NCBI GenBank assembly: GCA_917880885.1
Contig: OU862910.1
Span: 10,242,710 to 10,306,709, forward strand
Reading direction: 5' to 3'
From: Limnephilus marmoratus
Lineage: Eukaryota; Arthropoda; Insecta; Trichoptera; Limnephilidae
DNA: 64,000 nucleotides
Part shown: positions 1-13,600 of the stretch, piece after piece
Position numbering within the stretch: the stretch's first letter is position 1
Layout: every line of letters starts with the position of its first letter
Position numbers and translations under genes: made by a program
Notes under the pieces: model-generated
Database searches by the model: none
The model's input: only the letters and a program-made list of their open reading frames with translations
What the model was told of the DNA's origin: nothing

Positions 1-71
1 CCTTTGGATAAAAATATTCTTCCACACAAGAGATCTGCCTAGCGATTCCGTATTTTTTGTGAGATCGTTAT

Positions 72-273
72 TGGATAACGGACATTATCTCCTGTCAGAT
101 TTGTGTGATTTTTATGGCTGTTATTTGTTTTTCCATGTACAATGTTACATTAAATGAATAAATAATCATGCGTACTTGCAGAAATTTGTGTTTAAATCAA
201 TCTAAAATAAAATATGTGACAGTAAATATGTAAAAATCACACAAATATGACAGGAGATAACGTCTGTTATCCA
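72..273. mobile_element. 202-bp MITE
   Basis: Inverted ends TGGATAACGGACATTATCTC and its near-complement at 231-273 (about 43 bp, few mismatches), flanked by TAT at 69-71 and 274-276. The interior is AT-rich and noncoding. Confidence 0.75.
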
Positions 274-322
274 TATACATATTTATACTATCCGTCCTTG
301 TCACATATACATATTTATACTA

Positions 323-1195
323 GCTTTTGCCCCCGGTTTCGCTCGCATAGTATTAGGGGGGTTCCCACTCCGCCTCTTCCACCTTCCTTATCCCCCCTCC
401 CCTTTTGGTCTGGTCAATAAATGCATAAAAAATAATTTCATAACGCCAGAGCTTACTAATATATACAGCCTATATTACTCGCAAATAATGTAGGTTTCTA
501 CAGGGTGCAGCAGGGAAACTTGCTGATTTGAAAAGTAAATAAAAGAAAAAGTACCTTTATATATCGATTTAATTCCTTTTGTATCGTATAGTACACATTC
601 TGAATTTTTGTTTTAAGTAGTTTTAAAAATGACATCGGGCAAATGGCGGCCCTCACTAGTGATACACTGATCTACCCTAGATTTGAAGTTTCACTCCACT
701 CTTTCGAGCATATCGACGGGAATGTTGGTGATGGCTTGGCGGATGTTGTCCTTCAGGTGTTGCAGGGTCCGGGGTTTGTCGTTATAAACGATGGATTTGA
801 GATATCCCTATAAAAAAAAAATCGCAGGGTGCCAAATCGGGGGGGCGCGCCGGCCACGGTACTTCACCCCTCAAGGAGATAAGGTGCTCGTGGAAGTGTT
901 AGAAAAGTAGGCCTCGACAGCAAACACACGCTGTTCCTTTGTCCAACGCATGACGACAACTGGCTTGTGGTGTAACAAAACTTCAGGACCCCCTCTTTCC
1001 AAAGAGACCCTCCCCACCCCTTTCTGACCACGCCTCGCTCGTCGGCGTCCAATTCAAATCAGCAAGTTTCCCTGCCACACCCTGTATTAGTGAAAGAATT
1101 TTTAAAGTCCATTCAGTATTTTTTGCGTGAAAGAGTAACATACATCCATCCTACATCCATTCAAACTTTCACCTTTATAATATTAGTAGGATAGG
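323..1195. mobile_element. Retroposon-like copy split by a Tc1-like element
   Basis: Starts with CTAGCTTTTGCCCCCGGTTT and ends near TTATAATATTAGTAGGATAG, the two borders of a retroposon type common in insect genomes. It is interrupted at 501-1084 by a DNA element. Family assignment rests on remembered motifs only. Confidence 0.4.
501..1084 (-). mobile_element. Tc1/IS630-like element with transposase remnant
   Basis: Terminal repeats CAGGGTGCAGCAGGGAAACT and its complement at 1056-1084, flanked by TA at 499-500 and 1085-1086. On the minus strand at about 870-670 there are broken pieces of a transposase C-terminus (PWPAR.P, then SIVYNDKPRTLQHLKDNI and NIPVDMLERVE in shifted frames), the type seen in DD-E transposases of the IS630/mariner superfamily. 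No intact ORF. Confidence 0.72.
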
Positions 1196-1364
1196 ATTTA
1201 TGACCCTTACAAAGAGATTGGTGTTCAAAATTCATATAAAAATATTTGACAGCAAGAGCAATGTTTCTTCAGGCAACAGGACCAGTGTAAAAGGTAGAAC
1301 TACCGTTCCCACCTAAGTGTATTATTCGACAAGGGCAATATATAAAATGTTAAAATTAACTTAC

Positions 1365-1603
1365 AAGCTTTCCAAATAATTAATTTTTTCCAGAAGATGG
1401 CTCATGGCTGGTGTATCGATTCCCGCATCATTAATCGGATGAAGGGCGGGCAGACCACGAGGAAATGCTGTTTTCAAACTGTTCATAACTTTCAAAAAAC
1501 TTTTTGATCGCTCTTTGCGATTCTTTCCGGGTAACCTGGCAGTTTGGGAGCTTATAAGGCTGATGCAGTCATAATTAATGGTATAGGTGTCCACTCGACC
1601 TTT
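1365..1603 (-). CDS. Mtr4: MTR4 coding exon 13 (last in window)
   Basis: Acceptor TTATAG|AAAG, donor AGCTT|GTAAGT. Encodes the end of the arch and the [20 protein letters not shown] segment, matching the RFPDGIPLLDPIDDMGI region of MTR4. It ends in phase 2, so the gene continues beyond the left edge. Confidence 0.88.
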
Positions 1604-4600
1604 CTATAAGTAAAATTTATAAAGAATAAGTACAATACACATAGTAGGACGGTGAAACCTTTAGTTTTGAAGGGTCCTTTTGAAACAAACTATGAATGCG
1701 GGAATATAGAAAAAAATTACATTCATACTTAAATGATTAATATTCATTTATATCACATGCCCATATGGGGTTTTACAAATGAGTGATATATATAATAATT
1801 TAGTGGAACAGTATTAACCCTTTTTAGATGAGCGTCGTGTATACACATTGGCATGTATACATGCCAACCGATCGCATGCCTAAAAGACGAGCTTCATCTA
1901 TGCATGCCGCAAATCTATGAGAATTTGAAATACAAGTCCACGGGTATTGCAAATTCTTTAACGACATAGTCTTTAAAAGGTTAAAGAAGTTAAATAAAAT
2001 ATTATACAGGGTGTCCGGGGGTTTCATTAACTTCGGGAGGTGATTCTACATATTATAAGAAAAAAAACGAGTGTTCTTTAGACCACACGTAAAACTTCAC
2101 TAACTGATATCTCCCTCTCAACTTCCGTTCGCCTCGCTCGATCACATTTTTCGTAACGCTCTCGTCACGCATTCACCACCGTCCTCCCCAAGTCAAGCGT
2201 GCGTAAAGAAGTTTTACTTCAAAAAGATAAATAACTTTTTTCAAAATTCCAACTTTTAGGGGTAGTTTTGTGGTAAAAAGAACATTTTCCACTATTATGA
2301 TACGGGCCAACCACAACCATGCAATGTTGCCACAATCGCGGCCGGCAGGCTCACAGCAAGTAAGATCGTACCTCACACTAAGTTTTTTAGTAGGTACATC
2401 TTTTTATATGGGAAAAAATTTCAGAAAAAGTTGATAATCTTTTTTACTCCTATCATCATGTAGAATCACCTCCCGAAGTTAATGCACTTTATCCCTGGAC
2501 ACTAAGGTGCTCCAGGCCTATATAGAAAAAAATATTTTTTCAAATATAGATGTAGCCACCCATTTTATTTGTTACACCTATCATTCCTATTATGTGTAAA
2601 AAATTTCAGCCCCCTATCTTATATACAAGGGGGTGCTCATCGAATTAGAAGTTTCTGACAAAAGTTATGGATTTTAAGCAAAACACGTAATTTAAGGTTT
2701 ATTAATATTACAAGTATTTAGTCAAATAGGCATAAAACGTCTTTTAATTTGAACAAAATTTGGTAACAAAGCAATAATTAACATAATATTAGTCGCAATC
2801 GTTCAAAACTATGTTTGTTAACTCCATTTTGAATGCTTCAGTAGAAACGATTTTTCTGTTTTGTTCAACGATGTGAAGTAAAAATTGCATTTCTTCCTCA
2901 TTCTTAGTGAGTATCGTGTTGTAATCTTCAAATAGTTTAACACCTCTCTCCGCTGTATCATTAACAACCCGCAAATTTTTGACTCAGCTTTTGCCTTAAA
3001 GGTAAGGGAACGTACCCATACTACGTGACACTTTTAGGGGGGGGGGGGGGGGTCTTCAAAAGGTCACGCTCCATACAAATGAGCGGCGGGTTCCTTAGGA
3101 TTTTGGTCACCGGGGGGGGGGGGGGGTTAAAAATTGCAAAAAGTTGGTCACGTAGTTTGGGTACGTTCCCTAATCAACATTGTTATTCCAAGTCTTAGGA
3201 GGTAATTACAAGAAAGAGTCCTTGATATTAAGAACTAAGAGCGTTTTCAACGTTCTTTGTCTTGCAAAAGCTTCTAATGTAACCTCTGAGGCAAGCTTAG
3301 CAGAATCACCTCGTACTGAACGATTATCGCCACCAGAATTTATTCCTTGAACAATGGCCTGTTTCTCAGCATCAGACAGCTTCTCAGAAAACAAGGTAAA
3401 TGAGACTAGTTCATCTGACAAATACCATAAGTGACGCCCTAAGACACCCCTAGCTGCTATACTGATTTCGGAATCAATGGCTTCGTACAATTTTAAGCTA
3501 TTCCAAAGTATTAAGTCATTTACTGGTGCCTCTGCTGCCAAAGACGCTTCGATTCAAACTTTGGTGTAGATGATAACTAACAAATCGAACAATTTGTTTT
3601 TCTTCTCTCTTGATTAGTTTAAATCTTATTACGATCAAGCGCACTGGTAACGTATTGTGTAAATATGTCACTTGTAGACAGCTCAACGCACTACAACTCA
3701 TCTTTGGACTTATCGTCTAATATGCTAGCATTTCTAGAAGTGCTACTGAAGCTGCACTCAAGTTCTAACTCTTGTCTCGATACCACCGAAGATGAAGCAT
3801 TACTTTCAGCAGCCATTTCTTTCAATTCTTTAGATCTTTGTTTCCGTTTTAGAGAATTTTCTTTGACCTTTTCTAGTTTCTTGTCGATTGAGGTCATAAT
3901 CACCTTACGTTCTCATTTTTGATCGATGAGAAACGCTCTGTCTTCCGCAATTTTTATCAAATTCAAAGCGCTTGCGTGGGCAATATCAAAAAGTTTGTCT
4001 AGTTATTTTTTTAAACAAATACTCTCCTTTTTCGTGCTTTAGAATTTCTTCCTCTATTTTTATTCAATAGCAGCCAGTTCTTAAGAAACTTAATCAGTTT
4101 TTCAATGCAGTGATTTTGTTGTCTGGTCGGAATACTAGATTTACTCCATACTCTTATAAGTTCTTGAATAAGTATATGCGCGGAATCTTTCACATTTTTG
4201 GAATCATTTAATATGTAGTGATAACGGAGTAAAACTTGCCAAAGAGTAGGATGTTGGTTAAGCCTCATCAATGGCTCAATATCTCGAACCACAAGTAGAA
4301 AAATTTCGTATTTTTTTCGAGTAGATGAACACATTTTACTACACTGATTCACTTCACAGTCTACTAAATAAGTATCAAATACTGTTCAAATTTGTCTATA
4401 AAACTCTTCAATAGTTTATTTTAATATTTATTTAATAGTTTAACACACGAAACTGGCCTATAGCAAAAAGTAAAAATTAAGCATTTTACACAAAAAATTC
4501 AAAAACAACACTCGATTGAGCACCCCTTTCTACTTGAGCTATCTCGCTGAAATTGTACTATGTTATTTCTATGAATACGTGTAACATATTCACGGGGTGT

Positions 4601-7600
4601 AAAATAATAAAAAAAAATTTTTGGACCACCTTACTGGACACCCTGTAGAGCACATGCAAAAGGATAATAAAAGCTAACATTAATATTTATTTATGAGGTG
4701 TATTATTAAGCCTTCTTTTAACTAAATTCCGTGCAGTTGAACACATTTACTATTTCCGAGAAAGTATTGCCAACTGCATGCAATCTACATAGGTAGAATT
4801 GAGGATCTAAATGACTCGGTTCTGATATTGTTGATGCAATTAAAAAGGATTTTTTTAACAGGGAATAAGCGTATAGAATAATACCATTAACAATTTTAAA
4901 AATAAAAGTCAAGTCGGAAACAAGTCTGAAAGTTTTAATAAATTTAATTCTTTCATCAAGTGGTTGTAATTTATGGTTTCTATAGGTATAAGAAATTATT
5001 GTGAATATTATCAATGGAATCAGAGTAGATTTTAAATTAAAATAAATTTAATATTTTAAGCAAAATAAATATTAATTTTAATATTTTAAGCAAAATAAAT
5101 TTTAATTTTAAAATCTAAAAAGAAACATATTTCACATACAAATTAATGTGTTTTATGGTTGACTTCATCAACACATTTTTCAGTGAAATTGTTTTCCACT
5201 TCTTTGATAATTTTTAATCTTTCTTTATGAGTATGCACTTTTTCACCGGTTCATTTTTATGGATGAAATGCTCAAAAACTAGAAAGTAAAAAGAAAATCC
5301 ACACGCACGCACCGCTGTGTTTGAATGACTAATGAGAAGCAGCCGCCGGCAGCAAACGATCCAGTAAAATAGTACAAAAACAGCAATTATTAATGGTGTA
5401 AAACGATGCATAGAGAACGATCAATGCAATCAATTTTTGCATGTTTTGTACGAAATTAGTTTTGGACTGGATTATTCAAGGAACGATCTACCGAGATTTC
5501 ACTAAATTTAGAAAAAATAATGGCTATAATCTTTTTTAACATATTTAGCCGATGATCGTCTGGAATGAAACATAATACATTATCATGTGTAGAACATTTT
5601 TTTTATGTGAATACCACACAAGAGTCTCAACTGCTCCCAACCTCCTGGAGCCAGTGAGACTATGGCATACCCAATTGGGACATGTTGCGAGGTTGAAAGT
5701 ATGTGGGGAGGGGAGGAAGATGTGAAAGGTGAAGGTGGGGAATTACTATTTAGATCTAGTCAACAAATACGGCTAAAGCCACTTCAAGCAACATTTCAAT
5801 TCTGAATGCAGGACGATACTGAGAGTATCTTCCACTCAGAAACCTGCTGCAAATATACCTTATATTATTTTAAATTATCAAATTGTGAAAATACAAATCA
5901 ATCAAATAAAATTTGCTTGCGCATGCCGGGATTCGAACCCGCGACCTTCGGATTTCTAGTCAAGTCTTGCCCCTCGACCATGGAGGCTGTTGAGAGGCAA
6001 GATATAAAAAACCGGCAAACACAGGAAAACGATTACTCGAGGAATGTTCGATAGAACATTGAACTATGTTAGTCAACAGTATGCTCTTCGCGAAAATTGT
6101 TTGGGTTTGAGGTTTAAAATCAGCATCAGGTTTAAAAATAAATTAAATAATAAGAGAATGAAATAATTAAAAACACTTTGTTTTTACCACGATAATCTTT
6201 ATTTAAAAATCAACATGTTTCGGAAATATTTCCATTGTAATTTTTTGTCTTTGATCTTCTAAGCACTCTCCCCCCCCCCCTTTCCACCTATCCCTCCCCA
6301 CTCCCTCAAGGGCGGATCCAGCTTTGGCGCCAGGGGGGGGTCAAATAGCGCCAGGGGGGGGTCACATAGTCGTGGTCAAGTCACAAGCAGTTATAATTTA
6401 ATTTTAATTATAATAGATACAAGTAAAAAGTAGGTCCACCTAGGTCCTGGACCCTGCCCAGGGGGGGGTCATGACCCCATGACCCCCCCCCTGGATCCGC
6501 CCTTGCACTCCCTCCCTGTTGATCTTCTAAGCTCCTTCCCTTTCCACCTCTCTCCCCACCATTACTTCCATTTCTACCCATGCCTGTCTTTCTATACTTG
6601 ATAATTTAGTTTTTAGTACATATAAGGTCCTAATGAAGAGAACATCGTTCTCGAAACATGTTGATTTTTTAAATAAAGATTATCGTGGTAAAAACAAAGT
6701 GTTTTTATTATTTCATTAATAAAATGGTGCCACAAAGTGAATTTGCAAAATTTGAAGAAGTAATATGAGAATATTTTTTACCTTTTTTCTAAAAACAGGT
6801 TTGGGTAGAGAAGTGTTATCTTGAGGAAATCCTTGCACGTGAAGCATCACCTGTAGTTGGAAATTCATTCCACTTCTTTGGCCTTTGTTCTTAATCTTTT
6901 GAACATCCATTATTATACCCCAATCGTATTCATGGTCCTCATATTTGATCTATAAATGATGGGCAAAGATGTACATTAATACATCACAGACATAACATCT
7001 ATTGAGGTTGTTTCAAAGGAGATGTGATATATTTATGTATGTACATTGTGACAACAACGTCGTTTATATGTCTTAAAAAATATTACCAGATGATTATTTT
7101 TATTCTGTATTTGAAATGTGCATCTTTATGGCTTACTACTGCAGGGATAACTCATTTTTCCAGTTTTCATCTTGGCAAGTCAAGCTACATCCCATGACCA
7201 AATTATCAGATCAGATTAAATTCTAAACATACTCGGAGCTAGTTCCGACCCAAAGAGTTTATATTAATTTACTTTATTCCAAAGAGTTTACTGTTACATG
7301 CCTAAACATTCATTTTTTTATTATTTTTTTATCTATATAAGGTATGTTTACATTATATTATTCAATACCTGTCTCACTAGGATATACCTGTGTCGAGACA
7401 GGCGTAGAGGTACATAAATGAATATATATATAAGAATATTTAAGAATATCATAAGAATATTTAAGGTTAAATACATATTAATTTGAATACAATTAAGTTA
7501 GAGTTATCTTATATTTGTAGATTATACAGGATTTTATTATTTTAAATTGTTTTATATGGATAAGGACGTAAGTAAATTGATATTTTTGTCTATTAGTAAT

Positions 7601-10600
7601 TTATTTTGCAGATGTTTGCAGTAATGTGACGTCCAATACTTACAATCCATTTCTTTACATCTTGTTTGAATTTGTAGAGTCTGTCAAAGAAGAGTAGAAA
7701 ATATAAAAAATGGAAGTACAAAATTTGTAGGCTGGCAATACCAATTTACCTGTCAAATATTCTTTTGAAGTGCAATCACACTGAAAATACAGAATACCGC
7801 ATACACATTTTAAAATACATTTTTTGTTCCTAAAAAAAAAAAATAAATCGATGAAGCACTGTGAAGGTACCTACTTAATGACATAAATTTGATTAAATTG
7901 TGTTTTAAAGTGATTGGCTTCCATTTAATCTATATAAATAAAAATGAATCGCCGAAATGTATGTACGCGCATAACTTCCGAACGACTGCACCAAATTGGA
8001 TAATTCTTTTTTTTGTGTTCGTTATTCAGGACAAGGTTTGTATATAACTACCGGTTATCTCTGGCATTATGAAATTTGTATAAAAAAATTAAAACAGGTG
8101 GCACGCGAGCTATTTGAAAACTGAATGTATGGAATGCGTAAATGGGGAGGGGGTTAGCGGGGGAACTCGGGAGGGGGGTTCGCGGGACGGGGGAAGTGGA
8201 GTGGGGAGGGGGAAGGTGGAGGAGGCGGAGTGGGAAAGCAGGAGGGAAGGGGACGCGGGAGAAGAAGGGGAGGCGGAAGGGGAAAGGACAAGCAGGGAGA
8301 AACAATTTCTTTATAAAATGGCATAGCAACGCATGTCGAGAACCAGCTAGTTTAACATAAATTTGAATTTGGTAGGTAGAAAGGAAGTATCATTAATGGT
8401 GAGTTTAGTTACACTACTTTAAGATCTGAATGAGTTAAATATATTCAGATCTAAAATTAAAGACATGATCTAAAGCCTGGACAATGCTAGTAGGTACTTA
8501 AGCCAATATTAAATAAATGTGAGCAATTTCTAAAGTGTGCTTCATATTTTAACATAAAATTGTAAAGATATAATAATAATATACCTAAACGCAATTCTAA
8601 TTTTGAGATCAGTGGAAAGAAAAAATATTTTTTCACTTTTATGGCTTTTTAATTTTTAATAAAAATGTAGGTTACACAGCTGCGGGGTCCATAGCTTTAA
8701 CATTTGCCTTGACAATCCCATAACAACATCCAATGTTTATCATTAATATCATAAATATTGACAATTTTTGTTGTGTTTCGAGCTTAGGGTGAAGTTCGCA
8801 CGGTCCACACAATTTGACAAGTGGTCTGAAGTACGGACCTGTCCACGGATACCAACGGATACGCAATGAACACTTGACGTTTTTGGCATTTATATCAAAG
8901 TTAAAATGCGTTCTGTTGACAAAAGAGATGCATCAGGGAGAAAACACAGATATTTTAATAGATATTTATTTATCAGGAAAGATTTCCGACTAATATCGAT
9001 TATTGCACGACCTAAAGTTACTATTAAAAATTTTAGTGTGTAAATAATTAGTAGTATCATAAATAGAATACCGATTTGAATTGGTCAATGTCTATCTGAA
9101 ACCGATTTATAAGTTAAATAGACTTTATTTACAAGTGAGTGCACAAAAGAAGTAATCATCAATTATTACGGCAGTGTTTGTTTACAATTTAAAATCATAA
9201 TTATTAGGTCCGCGCAGTTGACATAATACCAAAAAACTTAACGTTTGACATTTATCGTTTACATAAATGTTGAAATGTGTTCGATGAAGAAAATTTGCTA
9301 CATCAGAAGATTTCCGACTAATATCGATTATTGCAAGACCTAAAGTTGCCTTTTAAAAATTTCCAGTGCGTAAATATTTACGTAGACATCAAAAATAGAA
9401 TAATTATATTAATATTTCATATTATATTGTAATTTTATTATCAAATATATTTATTATTATATTATATTTAGGTATAATAGTATTTTAAACTCATGATTAT
9501 GCTCGCTCATTGCACATAAGCACAAAAAGCCGTTCCGTTTATTCTACATACACGACTGCAGGCTCTTGTCAAAAAATGAATTATTCCCCCCCCCGCTGGC
9601 CCCTGCCTGCCTTCGGGAGCGGGAGTTTCACCCGGGATGGAATGTTTAGGAAATGTTTTCCGTCGAACATGGGAAGCTCGAAACACAACAAAAATTGTCA
9701 ATATTTATGATGTTGATGACAAACATTGGATGTTGTTATGGGACTGTCAAGGCAAATGTCAAAGCTATGGACCCGACTTTATGTCAACTGCGTGGACCAA
9801 ATAATTATGATTTTAAATTGTAAATAAATACGGTCGTAACGGATGATTATTTCTTTCGTGAACTCACTTTTAAATAAACTCTATTAATTTATAAATCGGT
9901 TTCAGAGACAAGGGAGAAATTGACCAATTCAAATCGGTATTTTTGATTTTACGTAATTATTTACGTACTGTAAATTCTTAATAGTAACTTTAGGTCGTGC
10001 AATAACCGATATTAGTCGGAATTCTTTCCTGATAATTAAATATCTGTGTTTTCTCCCTGATGCATCTCTTTTTCATCAGAACGCATTTTAACATTGATAT
10101 AAATGCCAAAAACGTCAAACGTCAAGTGTTTATTGCTAACGCTGGATAAATCCTTATCGCAGACCACAAGCCAAATTGTGTGTGATTGCGCGAACTTCAC
10201 ACCAATCTTTCAACCGTGTTTAGTGTTTAAACAAACGGAGGAGACGGAAAACAAAAAATGTTTTAATGACGTTTGAGGGATTGTCAAGGGAAATGTTTTT
10301 GGACCCGCCTTTAGATTAATATCATGATTACATTTTTAATATTGTCATTTGGACGACAGTGGCGCCCTCCTATGTTTTCTACTCTTATTTGACAAACTGT
10401 ATTTGCATTATTATGTGTAGTGTAGTCTTAATAAAAGTAAATAATACCTTCACCAATCTTCCTTCATGCAGAAATGGTAAAATATGTCTGGAATTCATCA
10501 TGTGAAATCTAATTTCTTCGTGGAGCCCTTCTAGTTGCGCGACCAGATCGCTGTAGGCCCTGACATCATCTTCATTTTGAATGTTTATTTTGCCGTATTT

Positions 10601-13600
10601 TCTTTGCTTTATTTTTAAATCTGTAAACCAAAATACAGCTTGAATTAATTCCTGCCTTCAATATGATAATATAATTAAGAATGGAAAACCAATTGATATC
10701 TTTACATAGTATAAAATGAAGTCACTCCCGCTGTCTGAGCGCTTAGATCTTTTAAACTACGCAACGGATTTTCATGCAGTTTTCACCAATAGATACAGTG
10801 ATTCATGAGGAAGGTTTTTAGTATATAATTTGTCAAAGATTTGTGTAAATTGGCAAAAAAATATAAATAAAGGGAGTGGGCTGGCAAGCGGGCAGCGGGC
10901 AGGGTGCTGGCAAATGGGTGGTGTGGATTTGATTTAACAGATGGCGTTAGTTATTAATGTTTGGTAAAGGCGTGGCGTCGTGTTTCATTAGCCACAGCAA
11001 CGTGTGACGGGTCTGCTAGTTGTTTATAAACAATTTTACAACAAATAATAATAATAAAAGGGAGCATCTACTCCAAAAAGATATTTGGTATAATAAAATG
11101 GGGTTCCAAAAGATTTTGGTGAAATCTATTAACCCCTCAAGCTAATTTGTTCCGCTTTTCGGAACAACTCATATAGGTCTCCTAGAAATTGTTGTGTCTC
11201 CATTAGTATGGTTAGAAATACGATCTAAACATTATTAGAAACAGAAAACACCACGCTTTATATTCAAATCTAAAAGATAACCACAAAATAATTAAAATGT
11301 ACACTTTTATGAAACCAAAGTTTCCGACCACAAATTGAAAAAAAAAATTATGAAACTTTGTATAATTTTTATTCATTATTTTTACATGAAATGATAAAAA
11401 GAGGTGATGATAAAGTTTATAACACATTTGTCTAATAAAATATCTGAATGTTTTTTTTTTTTTTCGTTTTTAGAAATTTTAGTTAGAAAAAACCATTTTT
11501 AAAACTTTTTATGTTTGCTTTAAAATTTTTTAATTTAAAAAATTATGTGTTTATTTTGAATTACAAAATTTGAAAGCTTATTTAATCACCTTTCAAAAAC
11601 AGTTTTTAGTTTTCTGATGCATTCAGAAATATTCCATTTATTTGGATTTTGTTGCAAAGCGGAAATATTTTGACCTTCCGACAAAATAGGCCCGAGGCCT
11701 GAGGGGTCAATAAAATGATTTACATAAGTAATAGATTAAACTGTCAACTTAAAAATGACAAAATTCTAACACACTGACACTGATTACACAACACCGGAGC
11801 TCGAGGTATTTTCTAAGGCAAGCCGCACACCGGAGTCACACGCTACATGAACACAACATTTACATCGTCACAATATGCATGCTACATTTTTGCTTGGAGT
11901 ATATGTGTCGCGTACACGCACACCGGACGCACAGTTGTGGTTTATACCTACTCGAAAATGTCAACATCATCTGACGATACGGATTTCTTGATGTGGAAAT
12001 TAATGAGAAAAAAATACATTATTGGGTTCACGCATTTAATAAAGATTCTGCAATTCACGGTAATTTTAAAAAAAAAAATGTCGCCAATTTTGGTCCAGAT
12101 GATTTCTGTAATCCGTCTAGTGCTATAATCAGTGAGCCCATGGTTATAATATAGGGTTTTTTCAACCTTTGCAATAAACTCCACATAAAAGACAAAATTG
12201 TCTTTCATTTTTGCAAACCACTGCACCACAAAAAACAAGCGCGTTCGATCTTGAATACATGTAGCGCTGCTAACGTCTCGCCACAAGCTGCACCCGCTAC
12301 AAACGTGTCCTTGGTGTGCGTGCTTGGGTGCAAATAAAGGGGGAGGTTAAATGAGTCGCGTTTCAAATTTGGCACCACAGTTATCATAATACAAATGTAT
12401 GTCTGGTGTGCGGCCTCGCTTACACAGTTTAGGATTTTCGAAGACTAAAGAAAATGACTCACTTCTGTTGAGGTCCAAAAGCTTGGCCCGTGTTTGAAAT
12501 ATCAAGAAACTCTTTTCGATCATGTATTCGGGGTTGACCTCCTCCTGCCTCATGAGGTTCAGTATCATATTATAGGTGAGGTGGAAGGCAGAGTTGAGGG
12601 GGTCGGCTTTGCCCATCATCACCTCCATTATCAGGGACGAAGAGATCTTCCGGTCGATCATGAGAACAATGAGACCATTAGCGTCCAGTCCACGTCTTCC
12701 TGCCCTTCCCGACATTTGAATATATTCCCCGGATGATACCTAACACAAAAATTGAAAATTAATAAAGTGTGTATATCACAACAGATTTGCTGCCATTGCT
12801 GATATAAAGCGGGGTCCATAGCTTTAACATTTGCCTTGACAGTCCCATAACAACATCCAATGTTTATCATTAACATCATAAATATTGACAATTTTTGTTG
12901 TATTTTGAACTTCTCATGTTCAACGGAAAACATTTCATCAACATTCCATCCTGGGTGAAGCGGGAAGGCAGGCGGGGGCCGGTGGGGGGGAATAATTCAT
13001 TTTTTGACAAGACCCTCGCGATGCGGTCGTGTATGTAGAACAAACCGAACTACTTTTTGTGCTTATGTGCAATGAGCGAGATAATCACGAGTTTAAAATA
13101 TTATTATACCTTAATATAATATAATAATAATTATATTTGATAATAAAATTACAATACAATATGAAATATTAATATAATTATGACGTCTACGTAAATATTT
13201 ACGCACTAGAAATTTTTAAAAGGCAACTTTAGGTCCTGCAATAATCGATATTAGTCGGAAATCTTTCCTGATAAATAGATATCTGTGTTTTCTTCCTGAC
13301 GTAGCATATTTTCTTCATCGAATGCATTTTAACATTTATGTAAACGATAAACGTTAAGTTTTTTGGTATTATGTCAACTGCGCGGACCTAATAATTATGA
13401 TTTTAAATTGTAAATAAACACTGCCGTAATGGATGATTATTTCTTTTGTGAACTCACTTGTAAATAAAGTCCATTAACTTATAAATCGGTTTCAGAGAGA
13501 CATTGACCAATTCAAATCGGTATTCTATTTTTGATGCTACGTAATTATTTACGCACTCAAATTTTTAATAGTAACTTTAGCAATAATCGATATTAGTCAG

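Noticed and set aside
8114..8360. Overlapping open frames on both strands
   Set aside because: Purine-rich low-complexity interior of a Helitron-like copy; proteins are Gly/Arg/Glu or Pro/Phe runs without domain character.
12347..12715. Continuation of MTR4 exon 10 through the donor
   Set aside because: The frame stays open into the intron, but the homology stops at GAA|GTGAGT and resumes in exon 11 in phase.
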